From: Piezodorus guildinii
Taxonomy: Eukaryota; Arthropoda; Insecta; Hemiptera; Pentatomidae
Length of the DNA stretch: 64,000 bases
Direction: 5' to 3'
NCBI GenBank assembly: GCA_023052935.1
Contig: CM041292.1
Location: 144,425,143 to 144,489,142 of the forward strand
The notes below the pieces were generated by a model. It ran no database searches. It saw only the letters and a program-made list of their open reading frames with translations, and was not told the DNA's origin. A program made the translations under genes and the position numbers. Below are positions 35,972-44,372 of the stretch, piece after piece. Position 1 is the first letter of the stretch; every line of letters starts with the position of its first letter.

Positions 35972-36610
35972 TCAACTATAATTGTGGTGGGAGCCCCTGA
36001 GAACCCTAATGGTTATGGAATTCAAGACCCTCAAGGGTACACCCAGCAGCCGAATATCCTCGAAGAAACGCCTGCACCAAACGCCTCTCCAGGTTATGGT
36101 GATAGGGAGGACTCTGATATCGATGCCCGACACCCCTAACTCCCGTCCAATGACCATTCGGCAGTCCAGGTCTTGGTATTTTTCCTTTTTTAAGTTGTTC
36201 CAATGGGCAGTACTGGGACTGTCCCCAACGATCTGGACGTCGAGGATGTAGTTCCCACTCGGGGCCGAGCACACCAGGCCAGGCCTCCACCTCCTTCTAC
36301 TCCCAGCAAAGGTCACCTCCTTGAGCACCCTGTATCCTTTCCTCTGGAGAGCCGCCTCGATGACATTGACCACGGCATCATGTCGCTTCACTCTCCCTCC
36401 GTGCAACAGAAAGCAGTGCTGGATGACATGGCTCGCTGTTTCATTAGCGTCACACCCCGCTCTATATTTAATCTCTATAAAGACCCTCCGTCCTCTTGAG
36501 AGCCTTTCTCTTGTGGCCAGGGCGTTAATGTGAGTTCACCCACTTTGGATAAATGTACTGCCAGTCACTGGAGTTCCATAGTCGGCCAGCCAATGAGTTC
36601 TTGGATTACC
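35972..36610 (-). pseudogene. R2-like LINE C-terminus (zinc knuckle and restriction-like endonuclease)
   Basis: Read from 36610 downward, after a stop at about 36540, the frame gives INALATRERLSRGRR, a zinc knuckle (YRAGCDANETASHVIQHC, with cysteine and histidine spacing as in R2) and RVKRHDAVVNVIEAAL. The restriction-like endonuclease core follows: RRRWRPGLVCSA, ILDVQIVGDSPS and a lysine/tyrosine segment KKEKYQDL, ending at 35972. In active R2-type enzymes the catalytic core has PD before the second aspartate; here the pair reads PG (a single-base change from GAC to GGC would explain it), so the nuclease is probably dead. Most of the element, including the reverse transcriptase, is absent, and there is no 28S rDNA around it. 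Confidence 0.85.
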
Positions 36611-36619
36611 TCAAAATCA

Positions 36620-37245
36620 AAAATAAGTAGAGCTAAGAAAATAGATTTTAACAAGTATAACAAAAAAAAAAGTATAATTCTATATTGAAAATTCCAGTGC
36701 ATCTAAATAAGAAGCACATAGTTTCAAAATACAATTTTTATTAATAAAAAATACCACATCTGACATGAATAGGATTATTAATCTGGTCATGACTAGTGTT
36801 AGGATTCGATCAGAGTATAGTAAGAAAAAAGAACAATGGCGAGTACAATAAATAAAAAGGAATGAAAGAAAATAAAGAAATAAAAAAACAATTATAATTA
36901 ATTTAGCCTTTTGTTAGGGCTTCATATGTAATTCTTCTGACGAATGTTAAGCCCGAGACATCTGATTGTATCTGTCTGTGGAATTAGGATGATTGTCAAA
37001 TATACTGGAAGAAGAGTTTTATAAATTTTAATAATTATCTCATTAAAGTTCATCAAAGTTATTTCTACGAAATGTGGTAGCGATATCATATAATGTGCTG
37101 TTTACTATATTATTTTAATCAAAACGATAAGTTCTCTTAAAATTGTATTGTTGTATTTTTTTTTCCTTTAATTTGGGTTCTTTCAAATAAAAACTTATGA
37201 AAAGTGTTATACAACTAAGTTAATTCGAAACAAGCTGGCAAATTT
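36620..37245. other. AT-rich intergenic DNA
   Basis: No gene recognised. Confidence 0.4.
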
Positions 37246-37327
37246 GTTGTGACTAATGGTAATAATTCGTAATATACTTGAAACAAAAAACACTTCTTTA
37301 TTGATATAATTAAAAGTTATAACAAGA
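37246..37327 (-). repeat. Inverted partial LTR of the Gypsy element
   Basis: Matches the last 80 or so bases of the 144-bp LTR (38606-38749) in reverse orientation, starting with tgttgtgactaatgg and ending at gttataacaaga, where similarity stops abruptly. Only a few differences from the intact LTRs (for example one extra A in the A run). Confidence 0.9.
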
Positions 37328-38126
37328 AGAAATTAGAAATTCACAAATACATCAGTCAATGCAGCAATCTCAGTATGAACCACAAATTCACCAAGAAACG
37401 AACCAAAGGGGACAGCAACCTCAACAGTTTGAAACCCACATATCTACGGATATAAATCAAGCTAGTCAAGTTTCAAATAATCAAACATTTGAACAAGTTC
37501 ACCCACAGCAATATGAATCGATGAAGCAAGTTGAGAATATAGGGCCTCAGATTACTAATATACCAAATCAGAATCAGGTTTATGAAGTGAATCAGGCTGA
37601 TGTTACCCATAGGATATCTCTGGTTATTCCTCCATCATTGCCTGGTTATGATCAGATCCATTCAGATATTTCTAATTTTCCCCAATCACAGAACCAATTA
37701 TCATCTAGGTATGAACATATGCAACCAGAACTTCCTCATGTCCTTTCTCCAAATCCTCCTCAGTCTCATTTTGAAAGTAATCAATCTGTAAGCAGTCATA
37801 GAATATCACAAGATCAGTCTCCTTGTATGATTCCCCATCATGAATCTCAAAATCAAATTGAAAGTCAGAGGATATCTCAAGTGGAACACACTCATCCTCT
37901 TAATCAAACACCATATGATCCACAGATGCATAGTGATAGAGTTTCACAGATTCAGGCCCCAAATATTCATCAAACAACTCAAGTTGGTCAATCTGAAAGC
38001 TCTCCAAGCCAACCAGTTTCCTCTTTGCAACAGTTGCAGTTTACTCAACCACCACTGTCTGATGGTTTAGTTCATCCTAATTTGCCAATAACACCAGGTC
38101 GCCACTGTTGCTTGTTGTTTGTATAA
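37328..38126 (+). CDS. Glutamine-rich ORF fragment captured inside retroelement DNA
   Basis: The frame is open from the LTR break at about 37328, with ATG at 37359, through to 38126. From about 38084 onward it reads antisense integrase sequence, so only about 250 codons are native. The product is rich in Q, S, P, N and H and has no membrane segment or recognised domain. Short motifs recur: HRISL, HRISQDQ, QRISQVE, DRVSQIQ, and repeated QYE/HPQQYES-like phrases, suggesting an imperfect internal repeat of a disordered protein. Long open frames are rare in this AT-rich DNA, so it was probably coding recently. It may be an exon or cDNA piece of a host gene, possibly a transcription-regulator-type low-complexity region; this last point is a guess. 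Confidence 0.55.
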
Positions 38127-38603
38127 TATCGAGCTTGTACTCGGTCCCCCACCTTAAGTTGTCTCGCTAGCTCCTTTGGTTGTGAATGCTGTTCAATGGT
38201 TGCAGGCTTAAGAGCGTCCAGTTGGATTCTAATCTGACGATTAAGGAAAAGCTCACTAGGCGTTTTTCCGTAATTGAGAGGTGTCGCCCTGTACCTAAAA
38301 AGAATCTCTAGAATTTTCTTTTTCATAGGGAGATGTTCGTTTTCCATAGCAGCTAACCTGTGTTTTAATGTCTGAACATTCCTCTCAGCGAGTCCGTTAG
38401 TTGCTGGATGACCCGGTGCGATGAACCTTTGAGTGATTCCAGCAGCTGCACAGAAGTTCTTGAATTCCTCACTTGTGAAAATTGTGGCGTTGTCACTCAC
38501 CATGACGTCTGGGAACCCATTTCTTGCAAAAACCTCTTGCATTAGATCGATGGTCGATGATGATGTTGGAGCAGTGTTGCTCGGACAGATTTCCGCCCAT
38601 CTT
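38085..38603 (-). pseudogene. Inverted Gypsy integrase fragment
   Basis: The minus strand reproduces the integrase region 42300-42810 of the neighbouring element at about 99 percent by eye: VFARNGFPDVMVSDN, NGLAERNVQTLKHR, GDRVQARYYTNNKQQW. One local difference reads RATPLNYGKTP here and RATPLINGKTP there. It lacks the first catalytic aspartate and stops at GVIGK. It abuts the 5' LTR of the intact element at 38606. Confidence 0.95.
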
Positions 38604-38605
38604 AT

Positions 38606-38749
38606 TGTAACTATTGTTAAAATCGATTATCGATTGTATCTTAAACCTCCTTGCAATAACCTATTAATCTTGTTATAACATTTAATTATATCAATAAAGA
38701 AGTGTTTTTGTTTCAAGTATATTACGAATTATTACCATTAGTCACAACA
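38606..38749 (+). repeat. 5' LTR of Gypsy element (144 bp)
   Basis: Begins tgtaactattg and ends agtcacaaca (TG...CA). It matches 43187-43330 with one clear difference (cgattgtatc here, cggttgtatc there). It contains an AATAAA signal (38693, atcaataaagaag). Near identity of the LTRs implies a recent insertion. Confidence 0.95.
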
Positions 38750-38925
38750 ATTTTGGCGACGAGGTGAAACATTTCTACTCATCAAGATAAATTACCTATT
38801 AGCCAGAAGGTGAGATTTATTAATACATCTCTTTATTAATTGAACTTTCAATTCAAGTTAAAAGTATCATTCGAGCCTAAATTTTTGTTTAGTTATTTTC
38901 TTTAATCAATAGACATTTCGGCATA

Positions 38926-40470
38926 ATGGATCCCGCTCAATTTAAAATATTTATGGAGCAACAAAATTCTTTAATTACCCAACTTATCAACACGGTGAAA
39001 TTAACGCAGCAATCGTCTCAACTCTCATCAAAAGCCGGTAACCTCAGTGGAGATAGCGCAGCAACGGGGTTGAATTCAGTTCTAGTTCCTAATTTCGAGG
39101 CTTTCGACCCTAACAGGGAATCCTTTAAAACATATCTACAACGGTTCGAAAATTACCTTACCATGAAGGGGGTTATAACTGATAAACCTTACTGTGCTAG
39201 GCTGCTTTTGAACTCCATTAGTTCAAAATATTTTGAAATGATTAGAGCTCTAGGTGCTCCTAAACAGCCTACTGATCATACTTTTGAAGAATTAACCCAA
39301 TTGCTTCAGGACCATCTTTCCCCTCCTCAAAACGAGCTTGTTGCTCAACATAAATTTTTATCAATGTACCAGCCGGAAAATCAAACAATTGCAGAATTTG
39401 TTACATCACTCAGGTCAGAAATAAGTGACTGTAACTTTATTTCACCATGTGACTGCAAAGTATCAATTGCAGACATATTCTTGCGTGCTCAATTTGTAAG
39501 GGGTCTCAAAGATGATTACATTCGCGAGAATGTCTTGCGATCAACAAAAACTGCCTTCAAAGATATTGTTACTGAGGCCATCGCACTTGAAGCTTCCAAA
39601 ATCAACTCTAGAACTATCGCTCCAAAACAATCTGTGGATATCAATAAGATCACTCACGAAAAGAAGCTTTCTGGTTTTGAGTCAAACCCACAGCGTTCAC
39701 GTGCTAAGGGTAGGTCTCAATCAAACTCTCGTTCATCTAAAATTGATTTTGCTTCTCTCGGCATTGATGGCTGCTGTTTGCGTTGCGGCAAAGATAACCA
39801 CCTATCAAATGACTGTCGCACCGAAAAATCAAAACTAAGATGCCAGACATGCAAGAAATCCGGGCACGTCGCAAAGGTATGCATTCGATCGCTTCTCAAT
39901 AAAAAAGATAAATCAGAGACAGCCAATCAAATCTTAACATTTTCAACACCATCGTCCTCAAATCAAACCTCCAAATCTGAATCATTTCACTGCTATGGTG
40001 TTAGTCATATATTAGACATCTATCAAAACGTAGACCATTCTCAAAACATTACTCGCTATTATGCAACTGTAGATGTCAATGACAAAATCGTTAAGTTTGA
40101 AGTTGACACGGGTTCAACATACACATTTTTACCTCGAAACATGGTCAATGAGCTAAATCTCCAACTTCCATTGCAACCTGCTACTATTGGATTTAGGTCA
40201 TACACTCAAACTGTTTTCGTTCCAGACGGAAAAATCAAGGTCACAGCAAAATACAATGGTCATCAAATCGAAGACGAAATCTACGTAGTTCCGAACGAAT
40301 ATGCTGCGATCCTTGGCCGTGCATGGATCAGAAAACTCAACATCGACCTGCAGTCAATTGATGACCTCTCCTGCTCCCAATCATCAACCATTAGCTACGT
40401 CTACAATATTGATGAAATTAGCGCCCGATACCCACAGGTTTTCGACGAGAAAATAGGCTGCGTTCCATGA
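38926..40470 (+). CDS. Gypsy Gag-protease polyprotein
   Basis: Starts at ATG 38926 (ataatggatcccgc) and runs 514 codons. The first 230 residues form the structural Gag region. A basic, serine-rich linker (RSRAKGRSQSNSRSSK-like, about 245-265) leads to two zinc knuckles: CLRCGKDNHLSNDC at about 284 and CQTCKKSGHVAKVC at about 307, both CX2CX4HX4C, which bind the genomic RNA. An aspartic protease follows with DTGS at 394-397 and the second conserved segment ILGRAWIRKL at about 465. The frame ends with TGA at 40468, only two codons before the downstream ORF, and in the same frame. Confidence 0.95.
   Translation: MDPAQFKIFMEQQNSLITQLINTVKLTQQSSQLSSKAGNLSGDSAATGLNSVLVPNFEAFDPNRESFKTYLQRFENYLTMKGVITDKPYCARLLLNSISSKYFEMIRALGAPKQPTDHTFEELTQLLQDHLSPPQNELVAQHKFLSMYQPENQTIAEFVTSLRSEISDCNFISPCDCKVSIADIFLRAQFVRGLKDDYIRENVLRSTKTAFKDIVTEAIALEASKINSRTIAPKQSVDINKITHEKKLSGFESNPQRSRAKGRSQSNSRSSKIDFASLGIDGCCLRCGKDNHLSNDCRTEKSKLRCQTCKKSGHVAKVCIRSLLNKKDKSETANQILTFSTPSSSNQTSKSESFHCYGVSHILDIYQNVDHSQNITRYYATVDVNDKIVKFEVDTGSTYTFLPRNMVNELNLQLPLQPATIGFRSYTQTVFVPDGKIKVTAKYNGHQIEDEIYVVPNEYAAILGRAWIRKLNIDLQSIDDLSCSQSSTISYVYNIDEISARYPQVFDEKIGCVP
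40468..40470 (+). other. In-frame TGA between Gag-protease and polymerase
   Basis: The two ORFs share a frame (38926 and 40477 differ by 517 codons). Translation across the stop gives continuous polyprotein sequence (CVP, stop, FEVSLKLREN). Either a single nonsense mutation (for example CGA or GGA to TGA) or a programmed readthrough site. Confidence 0.9.
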
Positions 40471-40476
40471 TTCGAA

Positions 40477-43191
40477 GTGTCTCTCAAGCTTCGTGAAAAC
40501 GCAAAACCAGTTTACCATAGAGAACGTGAAGTGCCCTACGCCCTTAGAGATCGCGTAGAAAAGGAACTTCAATCCTTGGAAGAGACTGGAATCATAACGA
40601 AAGTTGCTACTAGCGACTGGGGATCACCCTTGGTTATTATTCCGAAGATCGATGGAGGAGTGCGCTTATGCGTTGATTACAAAATTGGTGTAAACGAAAG
40701 GCTTGTTAACGCACATTATCCTGTTAAGAAAATCAACCATATATTGGACAACCTTCGCAATTCAAAATACTTTTGCCGTTTAGATCTGTACAAGGCGTAC
40801 CTACACATCAAATGTGACCCGGCATCAGCTGAAATTCAGACTATAACAACACATAAAGGTTCATACCGCATGAACCGTCTGTCTTTCGGAATCAAAACAG
40901 CGCCTGCAGAATTCAACCGTATAATCGATCAAATACTTCATGACGTTCCAAAATGCGAGTACTACTTCGATGATATAGTTGTCCATGGAGAATCAAAAGA
41001 TGAATGTGCAGCCAACTTGGACACCTGTCTTAAACAACTTCAAAAATTCAATCTACGCCTAAACCAGCGAAAGTGTGTCCTGTTTCAGGAAGAAATTGAC
41101 TTCCTAGGCCATGTTGTCAAGCACAACACGATATCAAAAGCACCATCGAAAATTGCTGCGATCGTAAACATGCCTAGACCAACAAATGTTGAAGCTCTTC
41201 GACGATTTCTTGGTATGGTCACATATTATTCTCGCTTTATCCAAAACGCTTCAACTCTCACAGCGCCGCTACGTGACCTCTTAAAAACCAACAATAGTTT
41301 TAAATGGCTAGCAAAACATGAAGCTGCTTTTCTTCGTTTGAAGCAAGAAATTTCGAGCGATACGGTATTAACTCCGTTTGATCCACAACTGCCAGTTCAA
41401 TTAGCATGTGATGCAAGTCCACATGGAGTGGCGGGTATCCTTTCTCACATCGTGGGAGGAGTAGAACATCCCATTGCATTTGCCTCCAGATCCTTAACTC
41501 CAGCCGAACAAGGATATTCACAACTCGACCGTGAGGCACTAGCTATAATTTTTTCAGTGGATCACTTCTATCAGTATCTATTTTCACGACCTTTTACACT
41601 GGTAACCGACAACCAGCCTCTCGTGCGAATTTTTCACCAGAACTCAAAAATACCAAAGATGACTTCCGCTAGATTGCAACGATATGCTGCTTTTCTTTCT
41701 GGATTCAACTATTCTCTGAAATTCAAGAAAGGCGAACAAAACTCAAACGTCGACTGTCTATCTAGAGCCCCAATCAATCCATTACATGATCGTACGGACA
41801 TAGCTATTAATAATGAAGTGAAGCAAATTTGTGAAGCATCAATCCAACACATTGGAACATCGACCCTGACACATCAAGCTCTAAAACAAGCGTATCAAGC
41901 CGATGAAGAGTTATCCAATTTGATTGAAAAACTTCGCAGAAACCGAGTCGAAAACACCGAATTCACAGTTGAAGGAGATGTGCTTTTCAGAGGACCTAGA
42001 GTTGTGATACCAACTGCATTGCAACCAGCCGTTCTTCATGAGCTTCATCGAACCCATATCGGGACAACAAAAATGAAGCAGTTGGCACGACGCTATGTCT
42101 ACTGGAAATCAATCGACAAGGACATAGAGCGAGCAGTTAGGGAATGTCCTGACTGCGCGAAGGTCCAAAACAGCCCACCTAAAGCTCCTCTTCACCCATG
42201 GATGGAGCCAGAAGAAAATTGGCAGCGCATACACATTGACTATGCTGGACCATATCAAAATCACCACTTCCTTATAATGGTGGATGCAAAATCAAGATGG
42301 GCGGAAATCTGTCCGAGCAACACTGCTCCAACATCATCATCGACCATCGATCTAATGCAAGAGGTTTTTGCACGAAATGGGTTCCCAGACGTCATGGTGA
42401 GTGACAACGCCACAATTTTCACAAGTGAGGAATTCAAGAACTTCTGTGCAGCTGCTGGAATCACTCAAAGGTTCATCGCACCGGGTCATCCAGCAACTAA
42501 CGGACTCGCTGAGAGGAATGTTCAGACATTAAAACACAGGTTAGCTGCTATGGAAAACGAACATCTCCCTATGAAAAAGAAAATTCTAGAGATTCTTTTT
42601 AGGTACAGGGCGACACCTCTCATTAACGGAAAAACGCCTAGTGAGCTTTTCCTTAATCGTCAGATTAGAATCCAACTGGACGCTCTTAAGCCTGCAACCA
42701 TTGAACAGCATTCACAACCAAAGGAGCTAGCGAGACAACTTAAGGTGGGGGACCGAGTACAAGCTCGATATTATACAAACAACAAGCAACAGTGGCGACC
42801 TGGTGTTATTGGCAAAAAGCTTGGTCGTCTACACTATATTGTCACATTAGACAACGGCTACTCTTTCAAAAGGCACATAAACCAGCTCCGAAGAACAGGA
42901 GTAGAAAAGAAATGTGTCACATTTGCCCACGAGGAAATCACCAATTCAAAAGAAGATGCCTGCCAAAACAATCAATATCCAGAGGTGCTGTATCCTCCTC
43001 TGCCTGCTCCAGCCCATCCGCAAGAGGACACAGCAGACCCTACTGTTGCTGACGAAATTGAAGCTCCAAATCTCGAAGGATTAAGACAAGATCAAGCTCC
43101 TGAACTTCGAAGATCAAGCCGCCAAACTCGCCCACCAAAGTATCTGAACGACTACGTGGTTGGCCGAATTAGCGTGGGAGGACTATTGTAA
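40477..43191 (+). CDS. Gypsy reverse transcriptase, RNase H and integrase
   Basis: This 904-codon frame continues the Gag-protease frame beyond the TGA; true coding resumes at 40471, so the ATG-less start at 40477 is arbitrary. Reverse transcriptase: SDWGSPLVIIPKIDGGVRLC, RLDLYKAYLHI, and YFDD at 163-166. RNase H: ACDASPHGVAG with D312 and TDNQPL. Integrase: an HHCC zinc region (LHELHRTHIG, CPDC), then D588, D643 and E679, with the exact D-35-E spacing. The C-terminus has GDRVQARYY and no chromodomain. The stop codon lies in the first bases of the 3' LTR. All catalytic residues look present, so the copy may have been active recently. Confidence 0.95.
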   Translation: MSLKLRENAKPVYHREREVPYALRDRVEKELQSLEETGIITKVATSDWGSPLVIIPKIDGGVRLCVDYKIGVNERLVNAHYPVKKINHILDNLRNSKYFCRLDLYKAYLHIKCDPASAEIQTITTHKGSYRMNRLSFGIKTAPAEFNRIIDQILHDVPKCEYYFDDIVVHGESKDECAANLDTCLKQLQKFNLRLNQRKCVLFQEEIDFLGHVVKHNTISKAPSKIAAIVNMPRPTNVEALRRFLGMVTYYSRFIQNASTLTAPLRDLLKTNNSFKWLAKHEAAFLRLKQEISSDTVLTPFDPQLPVQLACDASPHGVAGILSHIVGGVEHPIAFASRSLTPAEQGYSQLDREALAIIFSVDHFYQYLFSRPFTLVTDNQPLVRIFHQNSKIPKMTSARLQRYAAFLSGFNYSLKFKKGEQNSNVDCLSRAPINPLHDRTDIAINNEVKQICEASIQHIGTSTLTHQALKQAYQADEELSNLIEKLRRNRVENTEFTVEGDVLFRGPRVVIPTALQPAVLHELHRTHIGTTKMKQLARRYVYWKSIDKDIERAVRECPDCAKVQNSPPKAPLHPWMEPEENWQRIHIDYAGPYQNHHFLIMVDAKSRWAEICPSNTAPTSSSTIDLMQEVFARNGFPDVMVSDNATIFTSEEFKNFCAAAGITQRFIAPGHPATNGLAERNVQTLKHRLAAMENEHLPMKKKILEILFRYRATPLINGKTPSELFLNRQIRIQLDALKPATIEQHSQPKELARQLKVGDRVQARYYTNNKQQWRPGVIGKKLGRLHYIVTLDNGYSFKRHINQLRRTGVEKKCVTFAHEEITNSKEDACQNNQYPEVLYPPLPAPAHPQEDTADPTVADEIEAPNLEGLRQDQAPELRRSSRQTRPPKYLNDYVVGRISVGGLL

Positions 43192-43330
43192 CTATTGTTA
43201 AAATCGATTATCGGTTGTATCTTAAACCTCCTTGCAATAACCTATTAATCTTGTTATAACATTTAATTATATCAATAAAGAAGTGTTTTTGTTTCAAGTA
43301 TATTACGAATTATTACCATTAGTCACAACA
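43187..43330 (+). repeat. 3' LTR of Gypsy element (144 bp)
   Basis: Partner of 38606-38749, with one base difference seen. It carries AATAAA and ends agtcacaaca. Confidence 0.95.
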
Positions 43331-43477
43331 CTTGATTTATCTGATGAATAATCTATTCATTACAAATTGAGGTATAGAATTAAACCTAATAAATAAAACT
43401 AAAAGAATATTCAATTACAAAGTTTAATTAACACATAAATCAGTAACACTATTAGGTTTGTGACCTAATATCTTCAT

Positions 43478-43483
43478 TTTATT
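43478..43483 (-). terminator. Polyadenylation signal of the PDI-like gene
   Basis: AATAAA on the minus strand, 7 to 13 bases after the stop codon. A small palindrome (attaggtttgtgacctaat, 43451-43469) follows. The very short 3' UTR implied is unusual but possible. Confidence 0.5.
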
Positions 43484-43490
43484 CTACTCG

Positions 43491-44291
43491 TCACAGCTCA
43501 GTTTTTACTTTATTTCCCAATTCCTCTTCCATTTTAAACATGTGTTCAACCATAGAGGACTTATCGTGTTCACCCAAATACTCCTCACTAGGAGATTTGT
43601 CGAAGTAGTGGTAGTAATATATAGTTGGATAGCCATCGATACCAACGTTATCACAAAACGCAGAGTGCCTGGTACAGTCTACTAAGGCGAATCCGTATTT
43701 CGGGTCCTCACTAAGTGTTTCAGCTGCGGCCAAGAACTGAGGTTTGGCATTCCTGCAATGGATACACCAAGGAGCCATGAACATAACTAATGCGTGCTTT
43801 TTCTTCCTCAAGAAAGATTCGAAGTTCTTTTCCTCCAAGTAGATGGCTAGAGACTGTGGAGTTTCCCAAGGCAGTTCTTTTTCAGGATCACTCATAAAGG
43901 TTAGGAGGTTGTCTAATGAGGCTTCTCCTTTGTACACTTTTTTGAATTTTCCTTCAGCATAGTGCTGTATGACATATGGTTGAGGAGAAACCTCTAAATT
44001 TTCACAGATTGCTTTTCCTTCTTCGGAACAGTCTACTACATGCATGGTACCAACCTCTTCTGTAAGTTGTTCAGCCGCCTCAATAAACGTTTCAAGGATG
44101 ACTCCAGCTTCTTCGTGAGAACTGATGAAACAAAGCAGAGCACTCTTAGTTCCTCCTAGGATTTTCGAAAGATCTTCAGCTCCTGAAATGTCCGTCAATG
44201 GCAGTTTAAACTGTTCTAATTCTGTTTGCTTGGTCAGCCCAATCGTCAAAAGGGAGACAATCATTTGGAAAAGTTTCATCTTCAATGACAT
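43491..44291 (-). CDS. Protein disulfide isomerase-like protein of the endoplasmic reticulum
   Basis: 266 residues in one exon. Residues 1-20 form a signal peptide (hydrophobic LFQMIVSLLTIGLT); initiation could also be at Met5. Residues about 30-130 resemble a thioredoxin fold without a CXXC (b-type domain). Residues about 145-255 are a catalytic a-type domain with APWCIHC (Cys166 and Cys169) and a cis-proline loop GYPTIYYY (Pro202). The C-terminus KTEL is a KDEL-like retrieval signal, so the protein should reside in the ER lumen and catalyse thiol-disulfide exchange in secretory proteins. The b-a layout is like a short version of PDIA5; most PDIs are about twice as long. CIHC is a variant of the common CGHC. 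The lack of introns could reflect retroposition, but no poly-A tail or target duplication is visible. Confidence 0.9.
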   Translation of the reverse strand: MSLKMKLFQMIVSLLTIGLTKQTELEQFKLPLTDISGAEDLSKILGGTKSALLCFISSHEEAGVILETFIEAAEQLTEEVGTMHVVDCSEEGKAICENLEVSPQPYVIQHYAEGKFKKVYKGEASLDNLLTFMSDPEKELPWETPQSLAIYLEEKNFESFLRKKKHALVMFMAPWCIHCRNAKPQFLAAAETLSEDPKYGFALVDCTRHSAFCDNVGIDGYPTIYYYHYFDKSPSEEYLGEHDKSSMVEHMFKMEEELGNKVKTEL

Positions 44292-44346
44292 ATTCTTCTT
44301 AAATGCAATAAACGAATAATTCGAATTGTTTTGAAAGATGATATGT

Positions 44347-44372
44347 TATCGATACAGTCAATGTTATTTATA
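44347..44372 (-). promoter_or_regulatory. Candidate core promoter of the PDI-like gene
   Basis: On the minus strand tataaataac (44372-44363) resembles a TATA box, about 75 bases before the start codon. The palindrome tatcgata (44347-44354) matches the DRE motif known from insect promoters. No transcription start can be proven from sequence. Confidence 0.35.

Larger units (their letters stand above)
38606..43330 (+). mobile_element. Ty3/Gypsy LTR retrotransposon, nearly complete
   Basis: Two 144-bp LTRs enclose gag, protease, reverse transcriptase, RNase H and integrase in that order, which defines Ty3/Gypsy. Very short LTRs, two zinc knuckles and no chromodomain suggest the Mag lineage; this is an inference. 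A primer-binding-like ttttggcgacgaggtg follows the 5' LTR at 38751, and a purine-rich gtgggagga precedes the 3' LTR. Clear target-site duplications were not found: cttat precedes the element and cttga follows it. The only obvious lesion is one in-frame TGA at 40468. Confidence 0.95.

Noticed and set aside
35982..36533. Plus-strand ORFs over the R2-like fragment
   Set aside because: The minus-strand frame carries the zinc knuckle and endonuclease motifs; the plus-strand frames have no domain.
41300..41539. Antisense ORFs over the Gypsy element (also 42261-42464 and 39717-39926)
   Set aside because: They are shadows of the intact polyprotein on the other strand.
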